Source of the DNA: Strix aluco
Taxonomy: Eukaryota > Chordata > Aves > Strigiformes > Strigidae
Direction of reading: 5' to 3'
NCBI RefSeq assembly: GCF_031877795.1
Contig: NC_133958.1
Span: forward strand, 1,984,001 to 2,048,000
DNA length: 64,000 bases
The first letter of the stretch is position 1, and the number at the start of each line of letters is the position of its first letter. Made by a program: the position numbers and the translations under genes. The notes under the pieces are model-generated. The model was not told the origin of the DNA. It saw nothing but the letters and a program-made list of their open reading frames with translations, and ran no database searches. This document shows positions 40,642-52,400 of the stretch, in pieces.

Positions 40642-41105
40642 TTGGAGTAGGACTGAGGGGGAGATCTGAGCTCTTCGGGGAGGACAGCTGACTTTGAGAA
40701 GGAGATGGTGGTGTTAGCAATTTCAGTGCATTGGAGATCATATGAGCACCATTAGGCATATTATGTAGATATCTTTGTAAATATTTTTCAACTTACTATT
40801 TTGCTATACTGATGTCTCTAGAAATAGGAAATTTTGGTTTTTCTAGTCTATTCCTGTACTTCCAGTAATCTCATATGCTGTCTGAAGGTGAAATATCTTA
40901 CTCCTTTCAACTTGTGTTAGAGAAGGGGTGCAATATTTAACTTGAGTAAAGATGATGTTTCCCAAAGTTTCACCTGTGGACCTGTAGTTGACTAGGGTTG
41001 CTGTTCAGTTATGCTGTTTTATTTGACCTTACTTTATTTTTAAAGCTGGTATTCTAACTGAAACTTGGAAAATGGAAATAAAGAATGTAATTTTGTGGGT
41101 TTTAA
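40642..41105 (+). other. PCNA: PCNA 3' UTR
   Basis: This runs from the PCNA stop to just past the AATAAA at 41077-41082. It is AT-rich with no long frame. A T/GT-rich stretch (TAATTTTGTGGGTTTT) follows the hexamer, as expected for a cleavage region. Confidence 0.8.
41077..41082 (+). terminator. PCNA polyadenylation signal
   Basis: AATAAA, 436 bp after the PCNA stop codon, with GT-rich sequence just downstream. Confidence 0.8.
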
Positions 41106-44100
41106 CCTGTTTAAATGTGGATGAATGAGTCGATGCTTTGTCAAAACTATGCTGTACCCTAGCTCCTTTTCCAGAGGCACGTGTGTGCTTCTTTGCACTG
41201 GAGTTACCAGCTTCTCCGATCATTTAGATGTGTTTAATGGAGGGGTGTGGTTGGTTTGAGTAATTAATTGGTCTGTGATGCCATTCCCTTTAAGCAGAGG
41301 TTTGTGGAACAGGCTTTCCTTAGTGCATGTGTCAGCTCTGGCAGCTCTCTCTGTCCTTGGTGAAGTCTGAGAGCGTTGTGGGCACATGCTGTGGCACAGC
41401 TCTGACAAAGCAGCTTGGTCTGAGCTGTGTGAACCCTTCCTGGGTCTGGGTCTACTATTTCTGAGTTATTGATGTTAAGCTGCTCCTCAGCAGGTTGCAT
41501 TCATTGTGTGCCTTTGTCCCCCACCTTACATGCGTCTGTTGACATGTGTAGTGCATTCTCCTGTGCCACCAGCAATTCTCTCAATCGAGGATATTTGTGA
41601 TCATGTTCATTTTATTGGTGAAGGTACAAAACCATGGTTTACAGCATGTTTCACCCTGAAGGTTTGATCATGAAAAACAGGGTTTGAAAACAGCTTCAGG
41701 CAGCTGCTGTGTTTCTCTGCTTCCTGAGTGCTACCAGCTAGCCATAAATACCCAGTGTGGGACCTGAGCGATGCCACTTTGTCACAAATGAAGAAACACT
41801 AAAAAGCAATTCAGTTGGCTTGATCAGTGCTGTGTGGTAAGTAGAACTGAGAGGCTCTGCAGTGCTCTTGGGTGTGCTTTTTTAGGAGGCCACCTACCTC
41901 CTGCTAGTTGGCAATAAAAGTATCTTGAGCATAAACTGCCTGAAAACTTGACACTTGGAAAACCCAACTGATTTAACAGAAGAATTTCACAAGGTGGCAG
42001 TACTGATTTAAGAAACAAATTCTGCTGTGTCAGAATGATGTGGCTACTGTTGGGATAGGAACTTGCCCCTGCTTGAAGCTGGGGGACAGGATTTAATGCC
42101 CCTGCCTTTGATTCTTCGTTGGTAGTAGCACTACTCTATTAGTAGAGTTGGTTTAGGCTGAGGCTTCCTTCTGTGATGCAGATAGCTCCCTGCATGGTTT
42201 TCGGTTCCCACGTTGAGCTTTGTCTTGTGTCTTCAGAGCATACCCCGTTTATTCTCTTGAACTTTCTTAGCTTGCTGATTAATTCAGTACCTTTAAGAAA
42301 ACATCTTGGAGGTAAGATCTGGCCCAGCTGCCCTAAAAGTTTTCATCAGTTGCCCAGAACAGTAGTAGCGCATACCTTGGATAACCAGGAGGCTTTTTTC
42401 ACTCCAAAGGTGATGCCTCGAATTGGATGGTCACTGGGGTGCCCACAAGCACAACAAGCAAATAACATGCTTCAGCAAAGAATCAAAAGATTTGTGATGC
42501 TGAGATAGGGAAGGAATCCGGGTTTCAAGGATGTGCGTAAAGCTGGGCTAGATTGAAGCAAATTCTGGTGTAACTCCCTGTAGTGGGGATTACCAAACCT
42601 TTATTTATGCTATTCTACTTGTAAACACACTGTAAAAATAAGGTAAATTATTTGGGTTTTACAGCTGTAATGACAAAATTGAGTAGCCTCATGGAAGAAA
42701 CTTCCTTTAACGTTAGTACCTATGCACTTGTGTACTGGCTGCTTTCTGGGTAAATCCTTAAAGCTGCTGAATGTTTACTTTGCTATTGCCCTACCCAAAC
42801 ACTCAAAATTAACATGTCCCCTAAAAAAAAAAAAAGTGGGGGAGGCTCAGTAAAGGCTGTGTGTTTCTCCATGTAAACTTCTGAAGTTTTAGTCTTTCTC
42901 ACCAAGGAGAAAAGAAATAAGAGGGAGGGAGAATCCTTTAAAACTTAAGGAGATTAGGCTTTTCAGGGTCTAAATCCAGTGCATGTTTTATTAATTTACT
43001 GGAACCATGGCAATTCCTGCAGTTTCCCTGTTTGGAGCAGTTGGAGGACGTGGATCCCCAGCTGTGTTTCATCTGATGGGTTAATACTGTTCCAGGTGCT
43101 AGAAATTGTCTGGCAATAGCTAGAAAATGGAGGGTGGTGCTGTGTCTGACAGTTTAATTATGTCCAGATTTTCCTTTAGGAAATACTTTATTTTAAAGTA
43201 TGTGTAGGAGAGATGTGTACCAACATGCTGTTTCATAAACTATCTACAGATCCAGCCCTGAAGTGCCAGATGAGCTCCGGTGGGTCTCACATGACGTGGG
43301 CCTGGGTGACCAGGACATGGTCTATGCCGGCCTGCCTAAAGCCACTAATTCCAGTTGTTAATCCGGAGTGTGAGCCTGAAAATAACCCAGCGGCGCTGAG
43401 CCAGCAAGAGGCTGCTGCTCTAACCTGGAAGGAAATCGCTGTCATCAGGAATAAACTTCCTGGGTTGTTCTGCGGCCGGGGCAGTGCGGAAGAGAAGCGA
43501 CAGCGGGAGAGATGGGTTTGACCAGCAGCGCAAATAGTAGGTAGCAGCCTTTGTGTGTGTTTATTATTAACGTTTAGGAGCTGTCGGAGGCGGGGTGTGC
43601 AGCCTGCAGTTTTGGGGACACTTCCTGTTCAGCAGCAGAGAAACCATTTCAGGGCTGGAGGAGGGGAGTCGGGTGTGTTTGTGTTGTGTGAGGTTTGAGC
43701 TCCCGAAAGGGCGAGAAATGACATTCCCCTTCCTTCCTTTTTCCTGAATAGAAAAATATATTGCTTTTGTTTAGGGGATAGACAGGATTTTGGCTTGAAG
43801 TGCCATGTTTGCAGTTACTGTCAAGTTCCCCTTGTGAGCCTGCGCTCTGCTGGAAGCCTTCCCCCAGGCAGTGCGGGCTCGGACTGTTGAACACAGGACT
43901 GTAGCGCGTTGTATTAGGAAACTTGAATTATGAGCGTGATTCACCGTTTATTTGCGTCTTAAAGAGCACAGCACTGAGCTTGTTTCTGATCTTAAACCAG
44001 TGTAGAGCACAAGGAGAGTGAAACTTAGTGGACTTGAACCTGGCCCTTAAACATGAGGTCTGAATAGTTTTTTTACATTTGTCCCTACTGGCTGCTTTCT

Positions 44101-45729
44101 TGTTGATAAGCAGGTAATGGGAAGGGCAGAACCATTTCTGCAGCTGTAAATTGGAAATAATTCCTAGGAAGCCACTGGGAATAACCTGGTAAATACTGAG
44201 GAAGTTAGTAAGAAGCCCTCTGGTACTTGAGAGTAAAATGGGGCAGAGTCAGGAAATCTGACACATTTCAGATGTGCTGATTTTCTTTTGGCTTCCTCCC
44301 CTCCTGCATGGGCATGTGGGAGGCCTTTGGGGGTATTTGAGTAGTGACCTGAGATGTGTACAGAGCTGAGGATGTGAGTGTTCCCACCCTGGGGGTGGGG
44401 GATATTTCAGTTATTGATTGGGGCTAGAAATGTGCTTTGTCTATGCTTGGGTTTTGCTATAGGAAAAAAGAAAAAATGTTCAAGTTAAAGGTACAGCTGA
44501 GCGGGTTTAAGATCAGAGGGTGCTGGCTTTTTTATAAAAGTCAAATTTACTGCAAGGGGAACAAACCTGATGGCAGGGGAATGTGCCAGCAATTGGCAAG
44601 AGACAAGGGATTTCAGTTCAAGTGGAGACTAAGTATTTTGAGGTGATGCTATTACCTTAGATGCCAAATAGTGTTGTGGAAAAAGCATCTTTGTCCCTTC
44701 CTGTTGGAACAGTGGGGATATGCACTTTTTTCGTTATTCCTTACATTCTCAGAAAATAAAAAAGCTATGGAATTTGAGTGTGGGAAGCCTGTTGTCTGCC
44801 TCACTTCTGGGAATCGTAGCCCTGGGCTGCAGTGCAGGTTCAAGGCCGTGGGACATCCAAGGCACAGGTCCTGCTGGGAGGAGATGTCAGGCCCTCTTAA
44901 ACGGCTCTGCAGTGCGGCAGGGATGTGGCAGGCTGGATCCAGGCTTCAGCTCCTGAGATGTTGGGCTCCCAGGAGCAGACACAAACTGGCCCTGCCCCTC
45001 TCCCCGGGACTGTCATTGCTGGCAGCAAAACCACAGGGGTTGGCTTCGTGGCGTGGTGAAATTGCAGGGTACAGCTCTGGCATAACTAAATAAAGCTCTA
45101 CCCTGAGCGCTGCCTCCCTTGCAGCCAGACGGACAAGTGACCTGTGCTTTTTAGCTCCTCGCTGGTTTTTAGCTTACCTCATCCACTAACCACTCCATCC
45201 CCTTGTCATGTTCCCTCTGAGTCATGACTCGAGCTGTCTCGGGAATGACAGCTACACTTCATTCTAGTTTTCAGTGTGGTTTTTTTTGCAAAATGGATCT
45301 ATTGCAAAATATCCGGCTGGTTGAAAAGCTGCTTTGTTTAGTTCTGGTTTGGGTTTATTTGTTAGTGTCCCTGTTTAGAAATAGCTGGACCTCAGACATC
45401 TCCCTGCTGGAAGTGTGATCTTGCGAAACCAGAGCTGGTTTATACGTTCTATATTATTCTGGAATTTCTATCTTGTTTTAAACACAAGTTCTGCCTTAGT
45501 TTGACTTTGCTTTCAAATATTGGCAAACCCTATTGCAGCTGTAGTCATGCTTTTGTATTTTAGGCTAAAATACGAAGCTTTGTTTGAAAAAATTTAATTT
45601 ATGAAAAAACAAAGATGCCTTTCAGTACAGGCTTGACACTTTTGTTTCTCAAGAAACTTGATTCATGTGTCTCAGACTCTGTCATCCAGTTTGCTCTGAT
45701 TTTTTTTTTTTTGCTATTCTGTTTTCCAG
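41106..45729 (+). other. PCNA-TMEM230 interval, including the unseen TMEM230 5' exon
   Basis: This holds the PCNA-TMEM230 spacer plus the TMEM230 first intron. Mammalian TMEM230 has a noncoding first exon, which must lie here. The best candidate is the locally CpG-richer segment around 43430-43545, with TGCGGCCGGGGCAGTGCGGA and a possible donor GTAG|GTAGCA. A 102-codon open frame at 43213-43521 overlaps it but shows no known domain. No recognisable transposon was seen. Confidence 0.45.
43430..43545 (+). promoter_or_regulatory. Possible TMEM230 promoter and noncoding first exon
   Basis: This is the most CpG-rich stretch between PCNA and TMEM230, with GCGGAAG (ETS-like) and purine-rich sequence followed by a potential splice donor near 43541. 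The assignment rests on position and composition only. Confidence 0.25.
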
Positions 45730-45758
45730 GTTCTAGCTGATGCCCAGGGTTCCTTGTA

Positions 45759-47472
45759 ATGATGCCGTCACGTACAAATCTGACTGCTGGGATTCCCAGT
45801 AGCAAAGTCAAATATTCCAAGCTCTCCAGCACTGATGATGGATATATTGACCTGCAGGTAAAAAGTGGGGAAGAAAACCTCTTTCTGCTACTGCTTTGAC
45901 TGTAAACTACTAGGAAAGGCTGCTACAGCTGTGCATGTGCACGGGAGGCTGCTGTTTTGTTCATGCCCAGCAGAGCAGCCTCAGAAAGGTCCAAAGGTAG
46001 CTGCAAGCTACCACTTCAGCCCTTCTCTTCCAGAAGGTCTGTAGAGCTTCACTGGAAACAAGATTGGTTTAGTAGTGTCAGATGCATTTCTTTGGAGGGA
46101 GGTGAAAATCAGGGCAGATCTGGAAGCAAGGGGTGTAAATGCTGGCTCAGACAGCATCTCCACGGGCAGGATTCCTGCAGGAGAGCCACTGCAGAGCTGC
46201 TGTGACAGCTTGTCCCATGTCATCGCTGCTACCTGTGGGATTTGTCTCTGCCACGGTGGGAGGGGAACTGTGCTGAGTGAAGCTGTTTAATATTTGGGGT
46301 TTTTTCCATCCAGTTCAAGAAGAGCCCACCAAAAATCCCCTACAAGGCAATTGCACTGGCTATTGTGCTCTTCATGATCGGGACCTTCCTCATTATCATA
46401 GGAGCCCTCCTCTTGGCAGGATACATTAGCAAAGGCGTAAGTGGTTTGATTACCTTTCTGTTAAGAGTTTTGTGTTGTCCATTCCTCAAAGCCTGCCATG
46501 AACTGTCGTGTTCAGTGTAGAAATTCAGAGCAAAAGGCCTGGAAGCCAGAAAGTAATCCCCTCCACTGCCCTGCTGGTGTCTGACAGCCCTGTTTCTCTG
46601 GCAGCAGAGCCCTGTCTTCACTTAGTAAGTCTGGAGCAGGTTCATAGCTGGATTGGAGATCTGCCAGGGAGGGCTGAGTTTCTGTGTCCTCCTTGGGGTA
46701 CGGTTTCATTTTAATGCTACCTCCCTGCAGAGGTCAGCTTGCTGTCCTGGAAAAACTTCATGCAGGGATCATCACTCTTCTAGTGAAGATAATGCAGGAG
46801 ATAGCAGACCGCTATATAGGACACAGCACCACTTTTCTCATCTCTCTGTATTTATGACCCACTGAAAGTGGATCTATTGTTCGCAGCTGACTTGGTGCTC
46901 CTCTGTGGCACACTTCTCCTTTTACCTTGTGCTGTATGGAGTTGCTTTACGGTTGGCAGCTGCTGCTTATCGTTGTGGAAACAGCAGCATTTTGGCTGTA
47001 TCAGAAGCAGTCCAGGCGAGCTCGCTTTTGGCCAAGTGTGCAGCACCCAGCCTGTGGCTGGCAGCTTTATGTGATTAGTGCTAGGAGCCACCTCTATCTG
47101 AAGGAGAAATTCAGTTGAGGGTTTCCTGTAGCAAGGAGGAGATGCCAGGGAGAGAACTTAGCATTCAGCCTGAGGAAAACTGAGATATTTCTGATTTAAG
47201 ATGAATTTTTTTTTATTTTTCATCAGCTAGCCAAGCCTTAGGGATGAGTAGTTGAGGCAGGGCTGAAGAAAAAGGAAAGACTCCCCCATACAGATCTCTG
47301 CTTACTACACTTGAATTTCTCTCTTGTGCAGGGAACGGACCGTGCTATCCCCGTGCTCATCATTGGGATCCTCGTGTTTCTCCCAGGCTTCTACCACCTG
47401 CGCATCGCATACTACGCTTCCAAAGGCTACCGGGGCTATTCCTATGACGATATCCCGGATTTTGATGATTGA
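45759..47472 (+). CDS. TMEM230: TMEM230, transmembrane protein 230 (complete coding region, 3 exons, 120 aa)
   Basis: TMEM230 is a small two-pass protein of secretory, recycling and synaptic vesicles (DUF872 family) involved in vesicle trafficking. Coding exons: 45759-45857, 46314-46436, 47332-47472, all phase 0 with GT/AG ends, giving exactly 120 aa, the length of the human main isoform. The start is [20 protein letters not shown]; the exon itself begins at 45730 after TTTTCCAG, so 29 bases of 5' UTR are visible. TM1 lies at about residues 45-70 ([20 protein letters not shown]) and TM2 at about 80-103 ([20 protein letters not shown]). The C-terminal [15 protein letters not shown] is intact. 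It follows PCNA on the same strand, as in human. Confidence 0.97.
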
Positions 47473-48389
47473 ACAATGTATTTAATTGCATTCTAATTAG
47501 GTTGGTGGTAAGCGCTGTTAGTTACGCTGGATATCTGAGGGGACCTGTAAGATTGTAGATGAAGTATAGCAGTCACAAGATTCCAGTTCCTGGTTTTGAG
47601 GTGATGCAGGTTTTTCAGTTGTGGGGTGGGGGCTTGAACACAGAACTGACCAAAAGGATTGCAACATTAGGTGGGAAGAACATGTGATTTATTGTATTTT
47701 TCCTCTTTTGATCACGTAATGCTGGTTGCTTGTAGGAAGTTCTTCTTGGGCAAGGCAATTCTAACAATTTTCCAAAAATAGGTGAGCCAGTTTCAGCAGT
47801 AAAGATACTTGTTTTTTCTAACTGTTTTGTAGTGTTTATTTTAGTTTTCAGTGAGATTGTGGTTATCATTGGGTTTACTTTTGCAGACAAACACCATAGT
47901 TAAATTCTCCTTTTGCTCTCTGTCCATCAGAAATGCTTCCAATCTACTTGTCCTGTGCTTGTCTGGAGTAATGCGAGTCAGATACGTACAAGAGGGGGAA
48001 GACTGCGCTTGCTTGAAATAACTTACATGTAGTGCATTTGCTATACAGCTCTTGTCAGACTGACCAAGTTTATTTACTCAGCAAACACTTCAGAAGCAAG
48101 CTTTTCCCCATGCCACTGTTACTTTTGGCAAAATCTGCTTATCCTTGAAAAAGACTGTTGTTGGATTTTGCTTATTATTTTAAACAAACCAAATGGTTAC
48201 AGGGAGAAGAATTGGAATCTGGATTAGGAGTCAAGTGTCTAAATACCAAAATCTTGGTTTTGACTAGTGTGGGTATTGGAGACACTTGAATTCCATCTGT
48301 ATTTGGAATCATTTTGTCCTTGTCTAGATAATATGCTGTGCATAACTCCCTAGACGAGTAAAAAGGAAATCTCTGTATAGTTTGTACTG

Positions 48390-48395
48390 AATAAA
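48390..48395 (+). terminator. TMEM230 proximal polyadenylation signal
   Basis: AATAAA in TACTGAATAAATCCC, 918 bp after the TMEM230 stop. Confidence 0.6.
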
Positions 48396-48552
48396 TCCCA
48401 TCTGTATTGTTTTGCTAGCTTCAGTGAAAACAGATTGGTAGCTCTATTTTATGTAAAGTAAAAACCGTCTGTCTCCTGAAGTGGGAATGAACTCAGTGTC
48501 CTGGAGAACAAGTATGTGACAAGTAGTGATGCAAGTAGATGTATTTAATATG

Positions 48553-48558
48553 AATAAA
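48553..48558 (+). terminator. TMEM230 distal polyadenylation signal
   Basis: AATAAA in ATATGAATAAACTTC, 1081 bp after the TMEM230 stop. Confidence 0.6.
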
Positions 48559-49124
48559 CTTCACTATATTCTGTGTACAAATCATAAGCTTGTCTTTCTC
48601 ACATTCACAGATCTGTGTGCCCTAAAACCTGTTCTGGTCAACCAGATTAAGGCTTTAGCTGAATTTGCTGTTGCCTTCTGCTTCCCACTGCTAATGTAGT
48701 CGCTCCAATCAGCATTAGGCTTTGCTGAGCCAGCAGCTTTGGAACGGCTCCATCTGCTCTCCAGGACCCTTGGCTGGCTTTGGGGCAGAGCTGGGATCAC
48801 CCTCCCTAGTGCAGCAATCCAGAGTGCCCTGGGTGCGGCAGGAAAACATGCTTCTCCAGAAGGTCAGGATTTGCCTTTTAAACCTCACGTGCAGTCCTTA
48901 TTAAATGTGCAAAGACCCCAGACTCCTAATTGCTTTGCCTCAGGGTCCAAGTATCCAGTTCCTTTTGTTGTGCGATGCAGCAGGAGCAGTGACTGTTTGA
49001 ATATGGCTTGCAGGCTGGTGCTGGTACTCCAGAATTGTCAGGTGTGCCTCATGTGGACTGAAAATTTTTGAAAGGAAGAGGGGCAGGTATTGCTCTTAGT
49101 GCAGAGCAGGTCCATGCTGAGAAC

Positions 49125-49468
49125 AGTGCTGGATGCTCTACAGCTCCCTGAAAGGAGGGTGCAGAGAGGGGGGAGGAGTCTCTTGAGCCAAGGAACCAGC
49201 GCCAGGACAAGAGGGAATGGCCTCAAGCTGCGCCAGGGCAGGGTCAGACTGGCTCTTAGGAAGGATTTCTTTGCAGAAGGGGCTGTTGGGCGTTGGAATG
49301 GGCTGCCCAGGGCAGGGGGGGAGTCCCCATCCCTGGAGGGGTTGAAGAGTCGGGTTGACCCAGCGCTGAGGGATCTGGTGGAGTTGGGAACAGTCAGTGT
49401 GAGGTTCATGGTTGGACTGGAGGAGCTTCAAGGGCTTTTCCAACCCAGATGGTTCTGATTCTGTGAAG
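49125..49468 (+). mobile_element. CR1 LINE 3' fragment
   Basis: The frame from about 49130 shows the CR1 ORF2 C-terminal block (ALQLPERRVQRGG, then RTRGNGLKLRQGRVRLALRK, then GRWNGLPRAGGESPSLEGLK), followed by the CR1 3' UTR ending CAACCCAGATGGTTCTGATT. It is heavily 5'-truncated and not functional. It lies about 0.9 kb downstream of TMEM230, in the same orientation. Confidence 0.92.
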
Positions 49469-52400
49469 TACTCTTAAAATTGCCTTTTATCTCCTCCAGT
49501 GTTCTAGATTAAACCCTAGATTAAAGTCTGAGCCAAGATCTTTAACTTGCATCGCTTCCCTTCTTTGACTTAATTGGTCTGCGCGTGCCCCAGCGTTGCA
49601 CTCTGAGGAATACCTGGGCTCAGGATCTCCCTTGCCATCTCTGGAGGCCGCAGCTATGCACGTTCTCCCCCGCTCTGCTGCATCACGCCGGCCCTCGCCC
49701 GTCTCACACTCCTGCTGCTGCCAGCCCCCGGGCTGATGGCAGCCCTGCTTCCCAGATGTTGTCACGTACTGCTTGGCAGCAGCTGAAATGTGTCAATTAA
49801 AGCTGGGTCTGGCCAGGAGAGTGGCTGCTGACGCAAAACCATGAATCAGCCTCTATTAGGGGCTAAGAATGTGGGTTAGTTTAGTTTTTGGGAAGGGGGA
49901 GAGGAACCAGAAGGGAAGTTTAGATAGAAAAAGGGGGAGGGAGAAGATGTTTTCAAGTGGGGCTGATAAGATGCAGAAGGCTGGGAAGCCTGGGTTGACT
50001 AAGGAGGATAATAAGTAAATGTAGGGAACAGGAGAAGAACATGCTGACATTTCTGGAGGAAAGGCAATTAATTAACTTATTTTTTATTTGACAGAAGCAA
50101 AGCCCTCAGGCAGCACAGTGCCTGCCCTAATGCTCCCAGGGCTGTCTGTATGAGGGATGGCCACAGGGAAATTTTCCTCTCTGCAGGGATTGTTTTATAT
50201 CTAATTTGGAAAAAAGATACTTCTGGGGAAAAAAAGGTATGTTGACTGCTGGAAAAACGTAGATCTAGATGACTTCATTCTTTGCATTGACACATTGCAT
50301 TCTAAGCATGGTTTTCCTCCAGAGCATAAGGCTCTAGATATTCAAATATCTATTAATTGTTTAGCTGTAGTGTAGCTAATAGCCAGGGTTCAGTTCTCTC
50401 TTGCAAAATAGTGAGTTTACATTTATTTCAAGAGATTGGAAAATTTTACTGCAAACGTTTTGTTTCTCAGCCTGGTCCATACCGTAGCAGTGGTGCTGTT
50501 CTGGTGTAGATTTGAGTGTAATTGGTGCTGTCAGCTCTTTTAGTTGTTAAAACATTACATAACGATGAAGCTTTCTTCCCAAATGGGGCTGTTGTTTCCG
50601 TGCCTCTGTGCTGATACATTACAATAGGATCTTTTTAATTTTCCTCCCACTCCTGCCATGCTGTGGACCTGCATGCATGATTTGTGCGGCTGGCTTGGCT
50701 CCTTTGCCTTCCCTGAACTCCCTGGCTGTGGAGCTGTATCCTTCCCTTGACCCTGGGTGCCAGATGCTGCTGCCAAACCCCACAGTTAATGACTCTGCTC
50801 CTCAGTTCCCCTTCTGTAAAATCATGGCTGTTGTGGGTTTGGAGAGATCGGCCTGACTCACTGCAGTGGGGAGGGTAATAGGAAAAGGCCTGTGAAGAAG
50901 TTTCTGGTTCTAGAGCAGGGCTTGAATGACAAATAAGGCGCTGGCCGAACACTGATGAATGAGGATAATACTGAATAGCTATTTCCTTTATTGAGCATCA
51001 TCCATTCTGGGCACTCGGCAAGGCAGCTGTCTCAGAGAAAAAATAGTCAGCATTTATAGAGCTTGATGGGGTATTATTATGCACAGAAGCTCTGGAGAAA
51101 GAACAGGCATCCAGATTTTAGGCTTCTCTCTAGTTTGAGTGCTTGAATTCATGTACCCTCAGCGATGTTCTTCTATTGCTGCTGTAGGGTGTATTTGTAT
51201 GATTACATACTAAATTTAATACCATTAAGTTGCTGGAAAGACATGTGGAAGTATGATTCTAGAGTCCTCTGGCCTGAGCTACCAGCAGTCACAGAGAAAT
51301 TCTGCCCCCCACTCTTTATTTATAAAAGCAAAGATTCATTTTAAGTAAATCTATTGATTTTTGTTTTACTGAACAAAGCTAATGAAAGCTCCCCAGCATC
51401 ATCACATCAGAGGAAACTTCCCTTACAGACAAGCTGTGTGAAGCACCTAGGTGAATAAACTGGGGGGAACAAACAAGGTAGCAGTGGAGACAGTGTTGGG
51501 TAGCTGCAGACATTAACTGCAAGCCCTGGAAACTGCTGCTAGGTCCAAAATGGTTCTTTCTCTGCTCCTCATTTGCAGTGGCTCATCGTTAACAGCATAT
51601 TGTGCTCCCTGAGGCAGAATGGGGCCTGTTCTGTTCCTCTCCTCTCCAGGAGGCTCCTTACCACTGTTAGTTGTGCAAATGCCACCAGCTGAGATGGCCA
51701 CCGGTGGCTCCTGGCTCAAAGATGCTGGTGTAACTAATTTTGTAACACTTCCCACAGCCAGTTTCCATCAAGAAGAGAAGTCAGGCAGCAGACTTGCACC
51801 AAGCAGTGACATTCAAGTGTAGAGCTAAGGAGTCAACCTGGTGCCCCCACACTGGCTGAGGGACCTCAGTGGGCTTCCAGGAGAGGCTTCACACCCAGAG
51901 ATGCTGCTAAAAGCAACGCAAGGGTCTCTGCCAGCTCAGGCACTGGACACGGCTGGGGACAGCCAGGGTTTATAGGAAGCATCACATCCAAGGCTGCATC
52001 TCCAAGGTCATGGCTAATGCCCCTTTTGAGAGATCCTGTAGAAGGATGCCTGCCTGAAAAGGGTGCTCTATTGCATGGCAAAAATAGGAGGGATGCAGAT
52101 AAACTCAGCAGTGGCAAGGAGCAGTAGGAAAAGGCAGAATTATCCAAAGCATTGCACAAATGTTTCTGATAAACCCTTGAAAGAAGGAGCAGACAGTGTG
52201 TTGTCGGTTGCTTCATGTGATGGAGTAGTGAGGTGTTTCACCAGCCTGGAGACTGTGTGTGAGCTTCGAGAAGCCACAGCCCTGAAGGGCTTATCACCCC
52301 ATCCTGGTCTCGCAATTCTTTGTTTTTAAGGTTTGTGGAGCCAGAATGTTGTGATTCCTATAGGCTTATGATTTTGCATCTGTCTGTACAGAGAGCCTTG

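Larger units (their letters stand above)
47473..48580 (+). other. TMEM230: TMEM230 3' UTR
   Basis: AT-rich sequence without coding potential, from the TGA stop to two AATAAA signals at 48390-48395 and 48553-48558. The distal one is followed by TGTGTACAAAT. The two signals suggest alternative ends about 160 bp apart. Confidence 0.7.

Noticed and set aside
43213-43521. 102-codon plus-strand frame as an alternative TMEM230 N-terminus
   Set aside because: It ends in a stop without splicing in frame to the TMEM230 coding exon, and it has no similarity that I recognise.
49090-49458. 122-codon plus-strand frame downstream of TMEM230
   Set aside because: It is the C-terminal part of CR1 ORF2 in a 5'-truncated copy.
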